Assembly (NCBI GenBank): GCA_024402335.1
Contig: JAKSTZ010000021.1
Span: forward strand, 1 to 37,991
Reading direction: 5' to 3'
DNA: 37,991 bases
DNA from: Bacteroidales bacterium
GTDB taxonomy: Bacteria > Bacteroidota > Bacteroidia > Bacteroidales > UBA1715
The notes under the pieces are model-generated. The model saw only the letters and a program-made list of their open reading frames with translations, had not been told where the DNA came from and made no database searches. The position numbers and the translations under genes were made by a program. Positions 28,021 through 36,722 of the stretch are shown piece by piece (positions within the stretch are counted from its first letter, which is position 1; each line of letters starts with the position of its first letter).

Positions 28021-29782
28021 TTTATTTATACTTCCGTTTACATTGGGAATGATAACTTTGTTTGTCATTCTCTTTATTAAATATGGTTTATGGATTAGCC
28101 GCTTGTCTAAAATAGACAAGTTACGTATTGTACAAAGTTTATTCTCACGACGTACTTTGGCTGCAATTTCCGAAAGTTTTATGGAAGGTTTGATTCACCG
28201 TAAAATGTTTCGTCGCCATGGTTTGTTGGGTTATATGCACATGAGTTTGGCTTTTGGTTGGTTCCTTCTTATTGTGTTTGGACACATAGAAGTGTTTGTA
28301 CAAACTGGTTCGTTTTCGACATATCCTTGGATACCAATTTTCTTTAACTATTTCAACCATGATTCTTTCCCAGGTGAACGAATTATGGCAAACGTTATGG
28401 ACTTTTTGCTTTTGTTCGTCTTAAGTGGTGTGTTGTTGGCATACTTTAAGCGAATAAATAGTAAGGTTTTTGGTATTAAGAAGACGACTAAATTGAAACC
28501 AGGCGATAGATTTGCCATGGCTTCGTTGTGGTGCATTTTCCCATTACGTCTTTTTGCTGAAAGTGCCACTGCGGCATTATATGGAAATGGTGGATTTCTA
28601 ACAAACACGGTTGCATTATGTTTTCAATGGGTTACTCCTGAAGTGGAAACAGGTCTTTGGTGGGCGTATTCCATTAGCTTGGGCATTTTCTTTGTCTGTA
28701 TGCCGTTCTCTCGCTATATGCACATCTTGACGGAGATATTGTTCATATTCCTTCGACACTATGGAATCAAATTGAAGAAACAATTCAATTCATATTCCCG
28801 TATTCAGGTATATTCTTGCTCTCGCTGTGGAGTTTGTATCGATGTGTGCCAAATGCATATCGCTAATATTTCGAACAATCAGTCAGTGTACATTTTGAAG
28901 AATATGCGTGATCATGACTTGACAGCACGTAAATTGTATAACTGTATGCTTTGTGGACGATGCGAAAGTGCTTGTCCTGTTGGTATTAATTTGAATGACT
29001 TACGTATTTCTCAACGTATTAAGGCTTCGAAAGAATACAATTCTGATTATGCATTTCTACAAACTTTGCCATGCGAGCCTGTAGTGGAAGATAAGAAACC
29101 GGAAGTTATCTATTTTGCTGGTTGTATGACACACATGACTCCTGGTATTAAGAAATCTGTTGTACAGGTTTTAGAAAAAGCAGGTGTGAATTATCAGTTC
29201 ATGGATAAGGAAAAAGGTGCTTGTTGTGGTCGTCCGCTTATGCTTGCCGGACAGTATCAAGCTGCACAAAAGTTGATAGAATTTAATCGTGAGAAAATTA
29301 TAGAATCAGGAGCAACTACATTGTTGGTTTCTTGTCCGATTTGTTACAAAGTATTCCGCGATGACTATGAATTAGGACAAATTACTATCAAACATCATTC
29401 TGAATATTTCTTGGAATTGGTGGAACAGGGTAAAATATCATTGAAGAAGTCCGATAAGTCTATTGTATATCACGATCCATGTGAATTAGGACGTGGTTGT
29501 GGTGTATATATTCCGCCAAGAACTTTGCTAAGCAAGACAGGTACGGTGTTGTCAACTGAACAAGAGAAGGTTACGTCGTTGTGTTGTAGTGGTTCGCTTG
29601 GTGATTTAAGTCTTTCTATGGCAGATAGAAACATTATTAAGGCTGAAACATTGAAGGTACTATTGAAACAAAATCCTGATGTGCTTGCGACGGCTTGCCC
29701 GTTGTGTAAGAAGACTTTTGTAAAGGGAGTTGATATTCAAGTAAAAGATATTGCAGAAATTATTGTCGATGCAATGGAATAG
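28010..29782 (+). CDS. Membrane cytochrome-like + dicluster ferredoxin + HdrB-like (two CCG) fusion subunit
   Basis: The product has 590 residues. About residues 5-260 are membrane helices (near 8-28, 75-95, 128-146, 170-190, 215-232) with histidines H77, H92 and H238 that could bind b-type haem, as in NarI/DsrM/QmoC-like subunits. Two 4Fe-4S motifs follow (C270, C273, C276, C280 and C312, C315, C318, C322). Two complete CCG motifs follow (C372, C405-C406, C442, C445 and C491, C525-C526, C563, C566), an HdrB/HdrD-type catalytic unit. The protein would link the cytoplasmic Hdr module to the quinone pool at the inner membrane. The gene overlaps HdrC2 by 11 bases. Which disulphide or other substrate is used is not known. 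Confidence 0.9.
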   Translation: MIDNLFILPFTLGMITLFVILFIKYGLWISRLSKIDKLRIVQSLFSRRTLAAISESFMEGLIHRKMFRRHGLLGYMHMSLAFGWFLLIVFGHIEVFVQTGSFSTYPWIPIFFNYFNHDSFPGERIMANVMDFLLLFVLSGVLLAYFKRINSKVFGIKKTTKLKPGDRFAMASLWCIFPLRLFAESATAALYGNGGFLTNTVALCFQWVTPEVETGLWWAYSISLGIFFVCMPFSRYMHILTEILFIFLRHYGIKLKKQFNSYSRIQVYSCSRCGVCIDVCQMHIANISNNQSVYILKNMRDHDLTARKLYNCMLCGRCESACPVGINLNDLRISQRIKASKEYNSDYAFLQTLPCEPVVEDKKPEVIYFAGCMTHMTPGIKKSVVQVLEKAGVNYQFMDKEKGACCGRPLMLAGQYQAAQKLIEFNREKIIESGATTLLVSCPICYKVFRDDYELGQITIKHHSEYFLELVEQGKISLKKSDKSIVYHDPCELGRGCGVYIPPRTLLSKTGTVLSTEQEKVTSLCCSGSLGDLSLSMADRNIIKAETLKVLLKQNPDVLATACPLCKKTFVKGVDIQVKDIAEIIVDAME

Positions 29783-29815
29783 GATATTATTGTATCTTTA
29801 CAAAAAAAATCTGTT

Positions 29816-32053
29816 GTGTCACATTTACCGACATTAGTTTATGATTTAGCCTTAATCCTTATTATGGCTGGTGTTGTTACTTTGATTTTTAAGAAGTTGC
29901 AACAGCCATTAGTGTTAGGGTATATTGTTGTCGGTATTATTGCAGGACCATACATAGATTTATTGCCTTCGGTGAGCGATAAATCGAATATTTCTACTTG
30001 GGCGGATATCGGGGTTATTTTCTTGTTGTTTGCCTTGGGATTGGAATTCAGTGTAAAAAAACTGATGAATGTCGGCGCTTCTGCTTTTATAACGGCATTT
30101 ACGGAAGTCGTTTCCATGTTGGTCATAGGTTTTCTTTTTGGAAAGCTTGTAGGCTGGGGAAATATGGAAAGTATTTTCCTTGGAGGTATGTTGTCGATGT
30201 CTTCTACGACCATCATAATCAAGGCTTTTGACGATTTGAATATACGTGGACATAAATTTACCGGAGTCGTTTTTGGAACTTTGGTAGTAGAAGATATTGT
30301 GGCTATTTTAATGATGGTTATGTTGCCGACAATAGCTGTAAGTCAACAATTTGCGGGAATGGAAATGATAGAGAGTTTCTTCAAGTTGGGCTTTTTTATG
30401 GTGCTCTGGTTTATTGTTGGTATTTTCTTGTTGCCGTCTTTCTTCCGTAGGGTAAAGCCATTGCTTAACGACGAAATGCTTTTGATTATATCGTTAGGAC
30501 TATGTCTCGGTATGGTGATTTTTGCCGTACAAGTTGGCTTCTCTGCAGCCTTGGGTGCGTTTATAATGGGCTCTATTTTATCGGAAACGATAGAAGGACA
30601 AAAGATAGAACATCTTATAAAAGGTTTGAAAGACTTTTTTGGTGCCGTATTCTTTGTTTCTGTCGGTATGCTTGTCGATCCATCGGTACTATTGAATTAT
30701 TGGGGCACCATTTTGATTATCACTTTGGTTGTTGTTTTCTTTAAACCAATCTGTTCGGCACTTGGCGTGTTGCTTTCTGGACAAGATTTGAAAATTGCGG
30801 TACAGTCGGGTATGAGTTTGGCACAGATAGGTGAATTCGCTTTCATTATCGCATCTGTTGGTATGTCGATGAATGTGATAAGTGCACATATTTATCCGAT
30901 AATTGTTGCCGTTTCGGTAATTACTACTTTTACGACGCCATATTTTATACGATTGTCTGATCCATTATATGACTTGATTCAGAGAAAGTTACCAAGCAAT
31001 ATTTTGTCTAAAATCAATAAAGTAACACAAGGTACACGAATTTTGAATCAGGAAAGTGATTGGAAAAAGTTCTTAAAAACAACATTGGGCCGCGATGTGA
31101 TTTATTGCGTTATAATGTTGACTATCCATGTACTTGCTTTTAATTTTCTGACACCATTGCTGCAAAAATTCGTTCCTGAAGGTTGGGTGAAAATAATTGC
31201 TGGTTGTGTTGCCTTAATTGCTATGGCACCGTTTCTTCGTGTGATGTTGATGAATAAAGGCAACGTGGAATCGTTTATGAAGTTATGGGGACAGAATTAT
31301 TTAAATAAAGGTGGCTTGATTTGCGTTGTTATTTTTCAGGTTGGAGTAGCGTTGTTTTTTATATGTACCGTATTGGCGAAAATGTTTAGTTTGTCACAAC
31401 GGGTGGAGATTTTGGTAGCATTTTCGGTATTTATTATGATAGTTCTTTCACGCCATTTGTTACGCGGATATAATAGGATAGAACGGAGATTTGTGGACAA
31501 TCTGAATGTGCGTGCCGAAAATGAAGAAGATGCCTTAAAACATAGTTTTGATACACATTTGTTGGATAGAAATATCCACCTTGCCGAGGTCACGATACCT
31601 GCTGCATCGGTTTATATTGGTAAAAAATTGTTGGAAACGGATATTAAACAAAAGTTTGGCCTTTCGGTTGTGAAAATTATGCGTGGATCTATGGAAATAG
31701 ATATTCCTGAAGCTACAGAAATAGTATATCCGCAAGATATTTTAATTGTCTTAGGTAATGATGAGCAAATAGCCTCGTTTTCTGATTTTCTTGCAGTTGA
31801 AAATCAACAATTTGAAAAAAGAACACGTTCTGAAATTACATTGGAATCTTTGCTTATAGAAGAAAATTCATTCTTGTGTGGACAAAGTATCATGCAATCT
31901 GGTTTAAAGGAACAAGTGCACTGTCTTGTCGTTGGAATAGAACGTCAAGGTAAATCTGTGATGAATCCACATTTTACTATGGCTTTCGAGGCCGGAGATT
32001 TAGTGTGGATTGTTGGAAATAAGAAACGATTATATGAATTCTTAAAAAAATAA
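29816..32053 (+). CDS. CPA2-family cation/proton antiporter with two TrkA-C domains
   Basis: The product has 745 residues from a GTG start at 29816. About residues 1-400 form the Na+/H+ exchanger domain of the KefB/CPA2 type, with about 12 helices; LGYIVVGIIAGP near 34, FALGLEFS near 72 and GTLVVEDIVAIL near 153 are family blocks. A second hydrophobic region lies at about 435-555. Two TrkA-C-like regulatory domains follow (about 585-655 and 665-745); there is no TrkA-N Rossmann domain. It exchanges K+ or Na+ for protons across the inner membrane and may be gated by a small ligand. It lies 33 bases after the Hdr cluster on the same strand, so co-transcription is possible. A terminator overlaps its stop codon. 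Confidence 0.9.
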   Translation: MSHLPTLVYDLALILIMAGVVTLIFKKLQQPLVLGYIVVGIIAGPYIDLLPSVSDKSNISTWADIGVIFLLFALGLEFSVKKLMNVGASAFITAFTEVVSMLVIGFLFGKLVGWGNMESIFLGGMLSMSSTTIIIKAFDDLNIRGHKFTGVVFGTLVVEDIVAILMMVMLPTIAVSQQFAGMEMIESFFKLGFFMVLWFIVGIFLLPSFFRRVKPLLNDEMLLIISLGLCLGMVIFAVQVGFSAALGAFIMGSILSETIEGQKIEHLIKGLKDFFGAVFFVSVGMLVDPSVLLNYWGTILIITLVVVFFKPICSALGVLLSGQDLKIAVQSGMSLAQIGEFAFIIASVGMSMNVISAHIYPIIVAVSVITTFTTPYFIRLSDPLYDLIQRKLPSNILSKINKVTQGTRILNQESDWKKFLKTTLGRDVIYCVIMLTIHVLAFNFLTPLLQKFVPEGWVKIIAGCVALIAMAPFLRVMLMNKGNVESFMKLWGQNYLNKGGLICVVIFQVGVALFFICTVLAKMFSLSQRVEILVAFSVFIMIVLSRHLLRGYNRIERRFVDNLNVRAENEEDALKHSFDTHLLDRNIHLAEVTIPAASVYIGKKLLETDIKQKFGLSVVKIMRGSMEIDIPEATEIVYPQDILIVLGNDEQIASFSDFLAVENQQFEKRTRSEITLESLLIEENSFLCGQSIMQSGLKEQVHCLVVGIERQGKSVMNPHFTMAFEAGDLVWIVGNKKRLYEFLKK

Positions 32054-32077
32054 AGGCAGGATTTCTCCCGCCTTTAT
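32050..32077. terminator. Intrinsic terminator between the antiporter and methyltransferase genes
   Basis: ATAAAGGC (32050-32057) pairs with GCCTTTAT (32070-32077), extended imperfectly by AGG with CTCC. It overlaps the antiporter stop codon (32051-32053) and lies 6 bases from the convergent stop at 32083. The T-run is short, so strength is moderate. Confidence 0.65.
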
Positions 32078-32082
32078 AGTGA

Positions 32083-32856
32083 CTATCGTTTTTGTACGAT
32101 AAAGAATACGTAACCATACATTTTTCCGTATAATTCGTATTGTTTCATTTCCTTTATAAAATTCTCTGTGAGAAATTTCGCAAATTGTGAATTCGGGTTT
32201 TCTGTAAGAAAATCAGGTATTCGTTTCTGCATAGGTTTATAGTAATTTTCCGTCCAACTATTTGAAGAAATCACAAATGTTTGTTTTATAGAATAACCAC
32301 ATTGTTCAATAATGGAACATTTGTTTTCTATGCTATCAATTTCCTCGAAATTCTCGTAAAACCACTCTGTGTTTGTTGGACGATTGTTACTTAACCAACA
32401 ACAGTCGGAAAAAACAAGAAAACCGTTTCCTCTTAGAAATTTAGACCAATATTTTAGGCCTTTTTCCAGTCCAATATGGTAGATGGATCCTTCAGCCCAA
32501 AATAAATCGAATGAATTTGTTTGAAATGGTAGTTCTGTCATATCAGCTTGTAGAGCGGTGATATTTGTTGCCTTTTCATTCTTGATTCTTTCTTGCAATC
32601 CATCTATAGCTTGTTTAAGAAAATCTACGGCAATGATGGTAGAATTGGGTAGGGATTTTGCTAAAACGACAGTTTGTCTTCCTGTTCCGCAACCAATGTC
32701 TGCTATTGTAGCCTTGCAAGGTAGTTCATTTTGTATATATGATAGCGCTTTGATTGTCTCCTCGTTGGAACCAGGTCCTTGTTGAGGCATAGCTTTGAAA
32801 AAATCTCCGATAAGGGAAATGTCGAAATCGAAATTATTTATAGTGTTATTTTCCAT
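32083..32856 (-). CDS. Class I SAM-dependent methyltransferase, substrate unknown
   Basis: The product has 257 residues. The SAM-binding motif I is IADIGCGTGRQ (about residues 51-61), with an acidic residue at the end of the next strand (IIAVDF near 75). Motif-like segments NITALQADMTELPF (about 97-110) and FDLFWAEGSIYHIG (about 116-129) follow as expected for small-molecule methyltransferases. It begins with a poorly conserved N-terminus (MENNTINNFDFDIS) and contains no membrane segment, so it acts in the cytoplasm. It stands alone on the minus strand, with a 255-base gap containing two palindromes upstream. The substrate cannot be predicted from the sequence. Confidence 0.85.
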   Translation of the reverse strand: MENNTINNFDFDISLIGDFFKAMPQQGPGSNEETIKALSYIQNELPCKATIADIGCGTGRQTVVLAKSLPNSTIIAVDFLKQAIDGLQERIKNEKATNITALQADMTELPFQTNSFDLFWAEGSIYHIGLEKGLKYWSKFLRGNGFLVFSDCCWLSNNRPTNTEWFYENFEEIDSIENKCSIIEQCGYSIKQTFVISSNSWTENYYKPMQKRIPDFLTENPNSQFAKFLTENFIKEMKQYELYGKMYGYVFFIVQKR

Positions 32857-32893
32857 AGTATTATAATTTGAATTTTAAACAATAAAAACCACA

Positions 32894-32955
32894 CATAACA
32901 AATAAATAGTTGTTATGCAAATTCAAAGCCTCGTCAAATAGTTATAAACTATTTG
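32894..32955. repeat. Two perfect palindromes upstream of the methyltransferase gene
   Basis: CATAACAA (32894-32901) pairs with TTGTTATG (32910-32917) across an 8-base loop. CAAATAGTT (32935-32943) pairs with AACTATTTG (32947-32955) across ATA. Both lie 38-99 bases upstream of the methyltransferase ATG, inside the otherwise empty 32857-33061 gap. They could be operator sites or the 5' leader structure of that gene. No TAnnTTTG with good spacing was found here. Confidence 0.55.
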
Positions 32956-33061
32956 TGCGAGATTATAATACCGTATCCAATGTAGAATATAACATCCAAT
33001 AATTTTACAACCCAAAGATAGAAATAAAAATGTTTGGGGTGAATTGATATGGACAAAAAAA

Positions 33062-33086
33062 AGAGACGATGCCATGCATCGTCTCT
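33062..33086 (-). terminator. Intrinsic terminator of the B12 uptake operon
   Basis: A perfect 11-base stem, AGAGACGATGC (33062-33072) with GCATCGTCTCT (33076-33086), has a three-base loop CAT. On the minus strand it is followed by an eight-base T-run. It sits 26 bases downstream of the BtuG-like stop at 33112. Confidence 0.92.
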
Positions 33087-33111
33087 ACAAAGAACTTATT
33101 TGTGTTAGTCC

Positions 33112-34185
33112 TTATTTTGTAACTACCATTTTTGGATAGTTTCCAACAGTTTGTGCTTGTGCTACAGTTCCGTCTGCGTTGTATAATGTTGCAGTGTGTG
33201 CGCTTCCGTAAGGAGTTGCAAGAACCCAGATGTTTTTTGATTGAGAATCAATAGAAACACCATATACGTTGTAGTCTTCTACTACAGTAGTGGCATTGCC
33301 GCCATTTTCGCTCAAGCTAATTAAGCCACCGTCAAGGTAGTAGATAGTTCCATTATTGTATGCCAAAACGTTTTCTCCATAGCAAGAAATTTGGTGGTCA
33401 AAATCTTTTATTGTTGTAGTTGATAAAGAATTTGCATCGATTTTTACTAATGTTGAATTGCTAACAACTTCAGAACCAAGATAATTACCTGCAGCATCGT
33501 AGTTATATACTGATAAACCTTTGCAAAGAACAAGTACATTACCGTTGTTGTCAACTTCAAGGTCGGCAGGAACATCACCTACAGTGATAGTTTTTTCTAC
33601 AGCTAATGTCTTTACGTTTATTACAGTGATAGTGTTGTCGTTAGTGAAACCACCCATATTTGCAACGAATAGTTTCCCGTTAGAAATTACCATTGCGTTT
33701 GGTCCTGCACCTGTTGCAACAGAGTCAACTTTTTCTAATGAAGCGTTGTTTACAACATACACATAGTCGCTACCAAATCCGTTGCCGTTAGTTACGAAGA
33801 TTTCGCTGTCGTTGCGCTTTTCTACATAACGTGGGTACGAAAGACCTTTGATAGTTCCTTCGCTTTCGAATGTGTTAGCGTTTACAACTTCTACTTTTTG
33901 TGAGTTGTTTACAACTATATAAGCTTTGTTACCGATAATTTTCATTGAGTTAGCAACGTCGCCAAGAGGACGGTCGTTTGTCTCTGCGAAAATGTCTTTT
34001 TGTAAGCCATCTTTTGTAATAGCATACACATCTGCATCGTTGCTGCTGAAGTTTCCTTCGCATACTATGAATGTTGCAGAAGAAAATTCTCCTTTTGGTT
34101 TGTTTTCATCATCCTTGTGACAGGAAGTTAGGATTGCTGCACTTGCTAAAAGCAAAGTTGAAAGTCTGAAAATGTTTCTTTTCAT
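33112..34185 (-). CDS. btuG: BtuG-like surface lipoprotein for vitamin B12 capture (beta-propeller)
   Basis: The product has 357 residues. Its lipoprotein signal has lipobox ILTSC with C22, followed by HKDDENK. This acidic pattern resembles the Bacteroidota lipoprotein export signal, so surface display is likely. The remainder is a YncE/DUF5074-like beta-propeller, with repeated blades such as VYAITKDGLQ, KVEVVNANTFESEGTI, NTITVINVKTLAVEKTI and SVYNYDAAGNYLG. In Bacteroides thetaiotaomicron the BtuG lipoprotein binds cobalamin very tightly and hands it to the TonB-dependent receptor BtuB. Here the gene starts 11 bases after a BtuB-like gene and shares its cobalamin riboswitch, which strongly supports the same role. 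Assignment by family alone would be weaker, because propeller lipoproteins have many uses. Confidence 0.85.
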   Translation of the reverse strand: MKRNIFRLSTLLLASAAILTSCHKDDENKPKGEFSSATFIVCEGNFSSNDADVYAITKDGLQKDIFAETNDRPLGDVANSMKIIGNKAYIVVNNSQKVEVVNANTFESEGTIKGLSYPRYVEKRNDSEIFVTNGNGFGSDYVYVVNNASLEKVDSVATGAGPNAMVISNGKLFVANMGGFTNDNTITVINVKTLAVEKTITVGDVPADLEVDNNGNVLVLCKGLSVYNYDAAGNYLGSEVVSNSTLVKIDANSLSTTTIKDFDHQISCYGENVLAYNNGTIYYLDGGLISLSENGGNATTVVEDYNVYGVSIDSQSKNIWVLATPYGSAHTATLYNADGTVAQAQTVGNYPKMVVTK

Positions 34186-34196
34186 TGTTTAAATAT

Positions 34197-36104
34197 TTAG
34201 TTAATAAAAATTTGAATACTGATTTCGTAATTTCGTTTTGGAAGAGGGTAGGAACGAATTTGTTCGTACACTGTATTTGTGATATTATTTATTTTTCCTC
34301 CGATAACCAATTTTGTTTTCTGAAAATGTATGGTATGTTGTATGCCTAAATCGGCTAAAAAGTATGCGTTAAGATTTTTTTCAAGCGCATAGTAACGCTT
34401 GCTTTCATAATGGAAATGTAAACTAAGATTTGTATTCCAAATCTCTATTTGTGGTCGGTATGCTAATTCAAATTTTGGTACATAATATAATTGGTGACCA
34501 ATGTTGTCGCTGTCGTCGGCATCGTACATTTTTGTGATGTGCGATGTGTTTAGATTTATAGCAAAATTATTGCGAATAGTAAATTTGTTAAATGTTTTGT
34601 TGAAATTCGCATTTAGTTCGATTCCTTGTAAAACCGCTTGTGCAGTGTTGTTGGGGTGCCATACGGCTCCTTGTTGCGTCCACATTATCATGTCGTTGAT
34701 AGTAGCATGAAAAATGGTGAAATCTGTTGTCAATTCGGTTGAATCTTTCGCTATGATTTTGTAAGTAAAACCACTTTCTGCCGAAAATCCATGTTCTGGT
34801 TTTAAGTCAGGATTTCCCCATGCTACCCAATACAAATCGTTAAAGGTAGGGGTTCTGTATTTGTTTCCTGCCGTTGCGCGAATTATAAGTTTTTTGTGCA
34901 ATAAAGCATAGTCGGCACCGATGTTTACGATATATGGAATTATGTATTGCGAATTCCATTCCTTGCGAATAGAAAATGAACTGGCAAAGTCGCTTTGTTT
35001 GTATTGAATTGCCGCAATTCCGGCAATGGAGTTTTCTCGTTTTTCGCCACCATAATCGCCGACATTTGCTTTAGCTATTTTTCCTTGGGCCTCAGCACTA
35101 AATGATAGAGTTTTGCATAATCGTTGCCGTAATTGCAGTGAATGCATGTTACTTATGTTTGCTATTTCGCTATAAGTAGTGTACAATTCTGCCGAAGGAG
35201 TGATTTTTTTAGTATATAGTTCATAGTCATTTATATACATGGTCTTGTAAATGACTCTTGTTTTTGGATAAATCATTTGCAATGACGCAACAGCACGGAA
35301 CAGTGAATCGGTTTGTTTTTCGGCATTGTTAGGGTCGCTACCTAATAACGCAGGCAAGTTCGATTTATTTACCTGATACCAAAGAGCACCATGGGCAAAA
35401 ATGTGTTCCGAGAGTTTTATGTGCAGATTTTGTATCGTTCCCCATTGGGTGAATTCGGCATTTTTGCGTCGTTCGTTTTCTAAGCGCACATAATCATAAT
35501 ATTCAAAATCGCTTTCAGATGTTGTATAAAATATTGAACCTGAGTATTGAATGTTTTTGTTTCCGATGGTATATCCAACGTTTGTTTTGTATGTGTCGAA
35601 ACTTGCGGCAGAAAGTAGGCACGATGCTTTTACTTGTTTTCTCCAAACAGGTTTGTTTTTTAGTTCTATGGCGCCGCCGAATGTGCCGTTTCCGAATTGT
35701 GTAGCCGATGCGCTATGGTCAATAGCTATAGTAGAGAAGCCGGAAACAGGTATTTGCGAAATGTTGTTTTCGCCATTTGAATTTGCATTTAACGGAAATC
35801 CTTCCCACGAAATCTGCGTACGTGTAGCACCGCCTCCACGTAGTGAAACAGAGCTGGACATTCCTTCCGTTCCATAATTTTTAAGTATGAGTGCGGTAGA
35901 ATGGGATAGTAAGTCGCTTAATGAACTGCTGAGGGTTGTTTGTAGCGTAAGTGAGTCAAACTCAACTCGTTTTGCACCGTCGTTAAAGAATGACGGTTGT
36001 GCATAAATCGGCACAATGTCAATTTGAACCGTATCGGTTACGGATTGACATAGCACAGGAATAGCTATAAGCAACGAAAAAAGTACACTCAGTTGTCTTT
36101 TCAT
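34197..36104 (-). CDS. btuB: BtuB-like TonB-dependent outer-membrane cobalamin receptor
   Basis: The product has 635 residues. It has a signal peptide (about 1-19, ending VLCQ), then a plug domain (about 50-160) with LLSHSTALILKNYG, SVSLRGGGATRTQISWEGFP and IDHSASATQFGNGTFGGAIEL, which are hallmark TonB-receptor plug blocks. The 22-strand barrel follows, including the typical TFNDLYWVAWGNPDLKPE near 415, and ends in an aromatic-terminated strand (SIQIFIN). It imports substrate across the outer membrane using TonB energy. The cobalamin riboswitch in its 5' leader and the BtuG-like gene 11 bases downstream point to vitamin B12 or related corrinoids. It is small for a SusC-type receptor, consistent with BtuB. 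Confidence 0.92.
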   Translation of the reverse strand: MKRQLSVLFSLLIAIPVLCQSVTDTVQIDIVPIYAQPSFFNDGAKRVEFDSLTLQTTLSSSLSDLLSHSTALILKNYGTEGMSSSVSLRGGGATRTQISWEGFPLNANSNGENNISQIPVSGFSTIAIDHSASATQFGNGTFGGAIELKNKPVWRKQVKASCLLSAASFDTYKTNVGYTIGNKNIQYSGSIFYTTSESDFEYYDYVRLENERRKNAEFTQWGTIQNLHIKLSEHIFAHGALWYQVNKSNLPALLGSDPNNAEKQTDSLFRAVASLQMIYPKTRVIYKTMYINDYELYTKKITPSAELYTTYSEIANISNMHSLQLRQRLCKTLSFSAEAQGKIAKANVGDYGGEKRENSIAGIAAIQYKQSDFASSFSIRKEWNSQYIIPYIVNIGADYALLHKKLIIRATAGNKYRTPTFNDLYWVAWGNPDLKPEHGFSAESGFTYKIIAKDSTELTTDFTIFHATINDMIMWTQQGAVWHPNNTAQAVLQGIELNANFNKTFNKFTIRNNFAINLNTSHITKMYDADDSDNIGHQLYYVPKFELAYRPQIEIWNTNLSLHFHYESKRYYALEKNLNAYFLADLGIQHTIHFQKTKLVIGGKINNITNTVYEQIRSYPLPKRNYEISIQIFIN

Positions 36105-36137
36105 TTGTTACAAAATGATTTTCACGCTCATTTGGTA

Positions 36138-36318
36138 AGTATGTAGATTTGGCAGGTCTTCTGACTTATCCCATTCTATACTGATCTTCCCATTCAAAAG
36201 AACAGTGATGCCCGTTTGTATAGAACTGTATGGAATTAACAGCTGCGGAAACAGTTCAGGTTTTGCACCTGATTCCCTTTTCACATCCACACCAAAGTGT
36301 GTCAGCACCAATTCTGTG
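36138..36318 (-). ncRNA. Cobalamin riboswitch (AdoCbl-type leader)
   Basis: Read on the minus strand the leader contains GGTGCTGAC (around 36309), GGGAATCAGGTGCAAAACCTG (around 36275-36255), CTGTTTCCGCAGCTGT (the conserved core, around 36254-36239), ATCACTG near 36210, and the B12-box part GTCAGAAGACCTGCC (36165-36151). These are the conserved blocks of cobalamin riboswitches in the right order. It ends about 35-45 bases before the BtuB-like ATG at 36104. On ligand binding it would lower expression of the receptor and the BtuG-like lipoprotein. An 85-residue reading frame on the same strand lies wholly within this structure and is not a gene. Confidence 0.95.
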
Positions 36319-36319
36319 A

Positions 36320-36349
36320 CAAATGTAATAAATAGGTGGGGAAATTCAA
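36320..36349 (-). promoter_or_regulatory. Bacteroidota-type promoter of the B12 uptake operon
   Basis: On the minus strand there is TTG (36349-36347), a 19-base spacer and TACATTTG (36327-36320), a perfect fit to TTG-N19-TAnnTTTG. Transcription would start within a few bases of the first conserved riboswitch block, which supports both calls. Confidence 0.75.
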
Positions 36350-36722
36350 GAAAAAATAAATCCAATATTCTCCAACCCGCTCAACAATCCCGTAGGAGTT
36401 GCATCGTTTTTATGATTGAGGATTTTATAGAAAATGAAAGAGTTTCAGGAAAACGACATAGAACTACAAGACTAAAGTGGATAGTTCCGAATAATTATCA
36501 ATTGTCCATTTTATGTTATCAATTATTTTTATATATTTGTATAATCAGTAATCAATTGTGTGGGAATAGCGAGATTAAATAACAATTTGTGCCACAATTA
36601 TTTGGAAAATCCAAATGGTTGTATACACATGTGTAGTGTAACCCTATCTTATTTTGAATTATGGAGTGACTTTTCTGCGCAAGCAGGGGAGTCGCTTTTT
36701 TGTTTAATTTAATTATATAATC
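36350..36722 (+). other. Non-coding gap between the B12 operon and the variable lipoprotein gene
   Basis: No credible gene is seen; a 125-residue plus-strand frame here overlaps the riboswitch and shows no protein-like pattern. The stretch has a short hairpin ATTTGG-AAAAT-CCAAAT (36600-36616), the palindrome ACACATGTGT (36625-36634) and an ATTATCAATT piece near 36497. A terminator-like hairpin lies just before the next gene and is listed separately. A segment near 36385-36415 (CCCGTAGGAGTTGCATCG) looks like a dispersed Bacteroidota intergenic repeat, but I cannot confirm that here. Confidence 0.5.
36664..36701 (+). terminator. Terminator-like hairpin in the leader of the variable lipoprotein gene
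   Basis: AGTGACT and AGTCGCT pair (one G-T) around an inner stem CTGC-GCAA-GCAG with a GCAA tetraloop, followed by six T. The structure ends about 21 bases before the ATG at 36723. No plus-strand gene ends upstream, so it is more likely a leader attenuator or the end of a small RNA than a normal terminator. A minimal frame ATGGAGTGA (36661-36669) overlaps its 5' arm. Confidence 0.6.

Noticed and set aside
36108..36365. 85-residue minus-strand reading frame upstream of the BtuB-like gene
   Set aside because: It lies inside the cobalamin riboswitch leader; the conserved RNA blocks explain the sequence.
36205..36582. 125-residue plus-strand reading frame
   Set aside because: It runs antisense through the riboswitch and has no protein-like domain, signal peptide or promoter.
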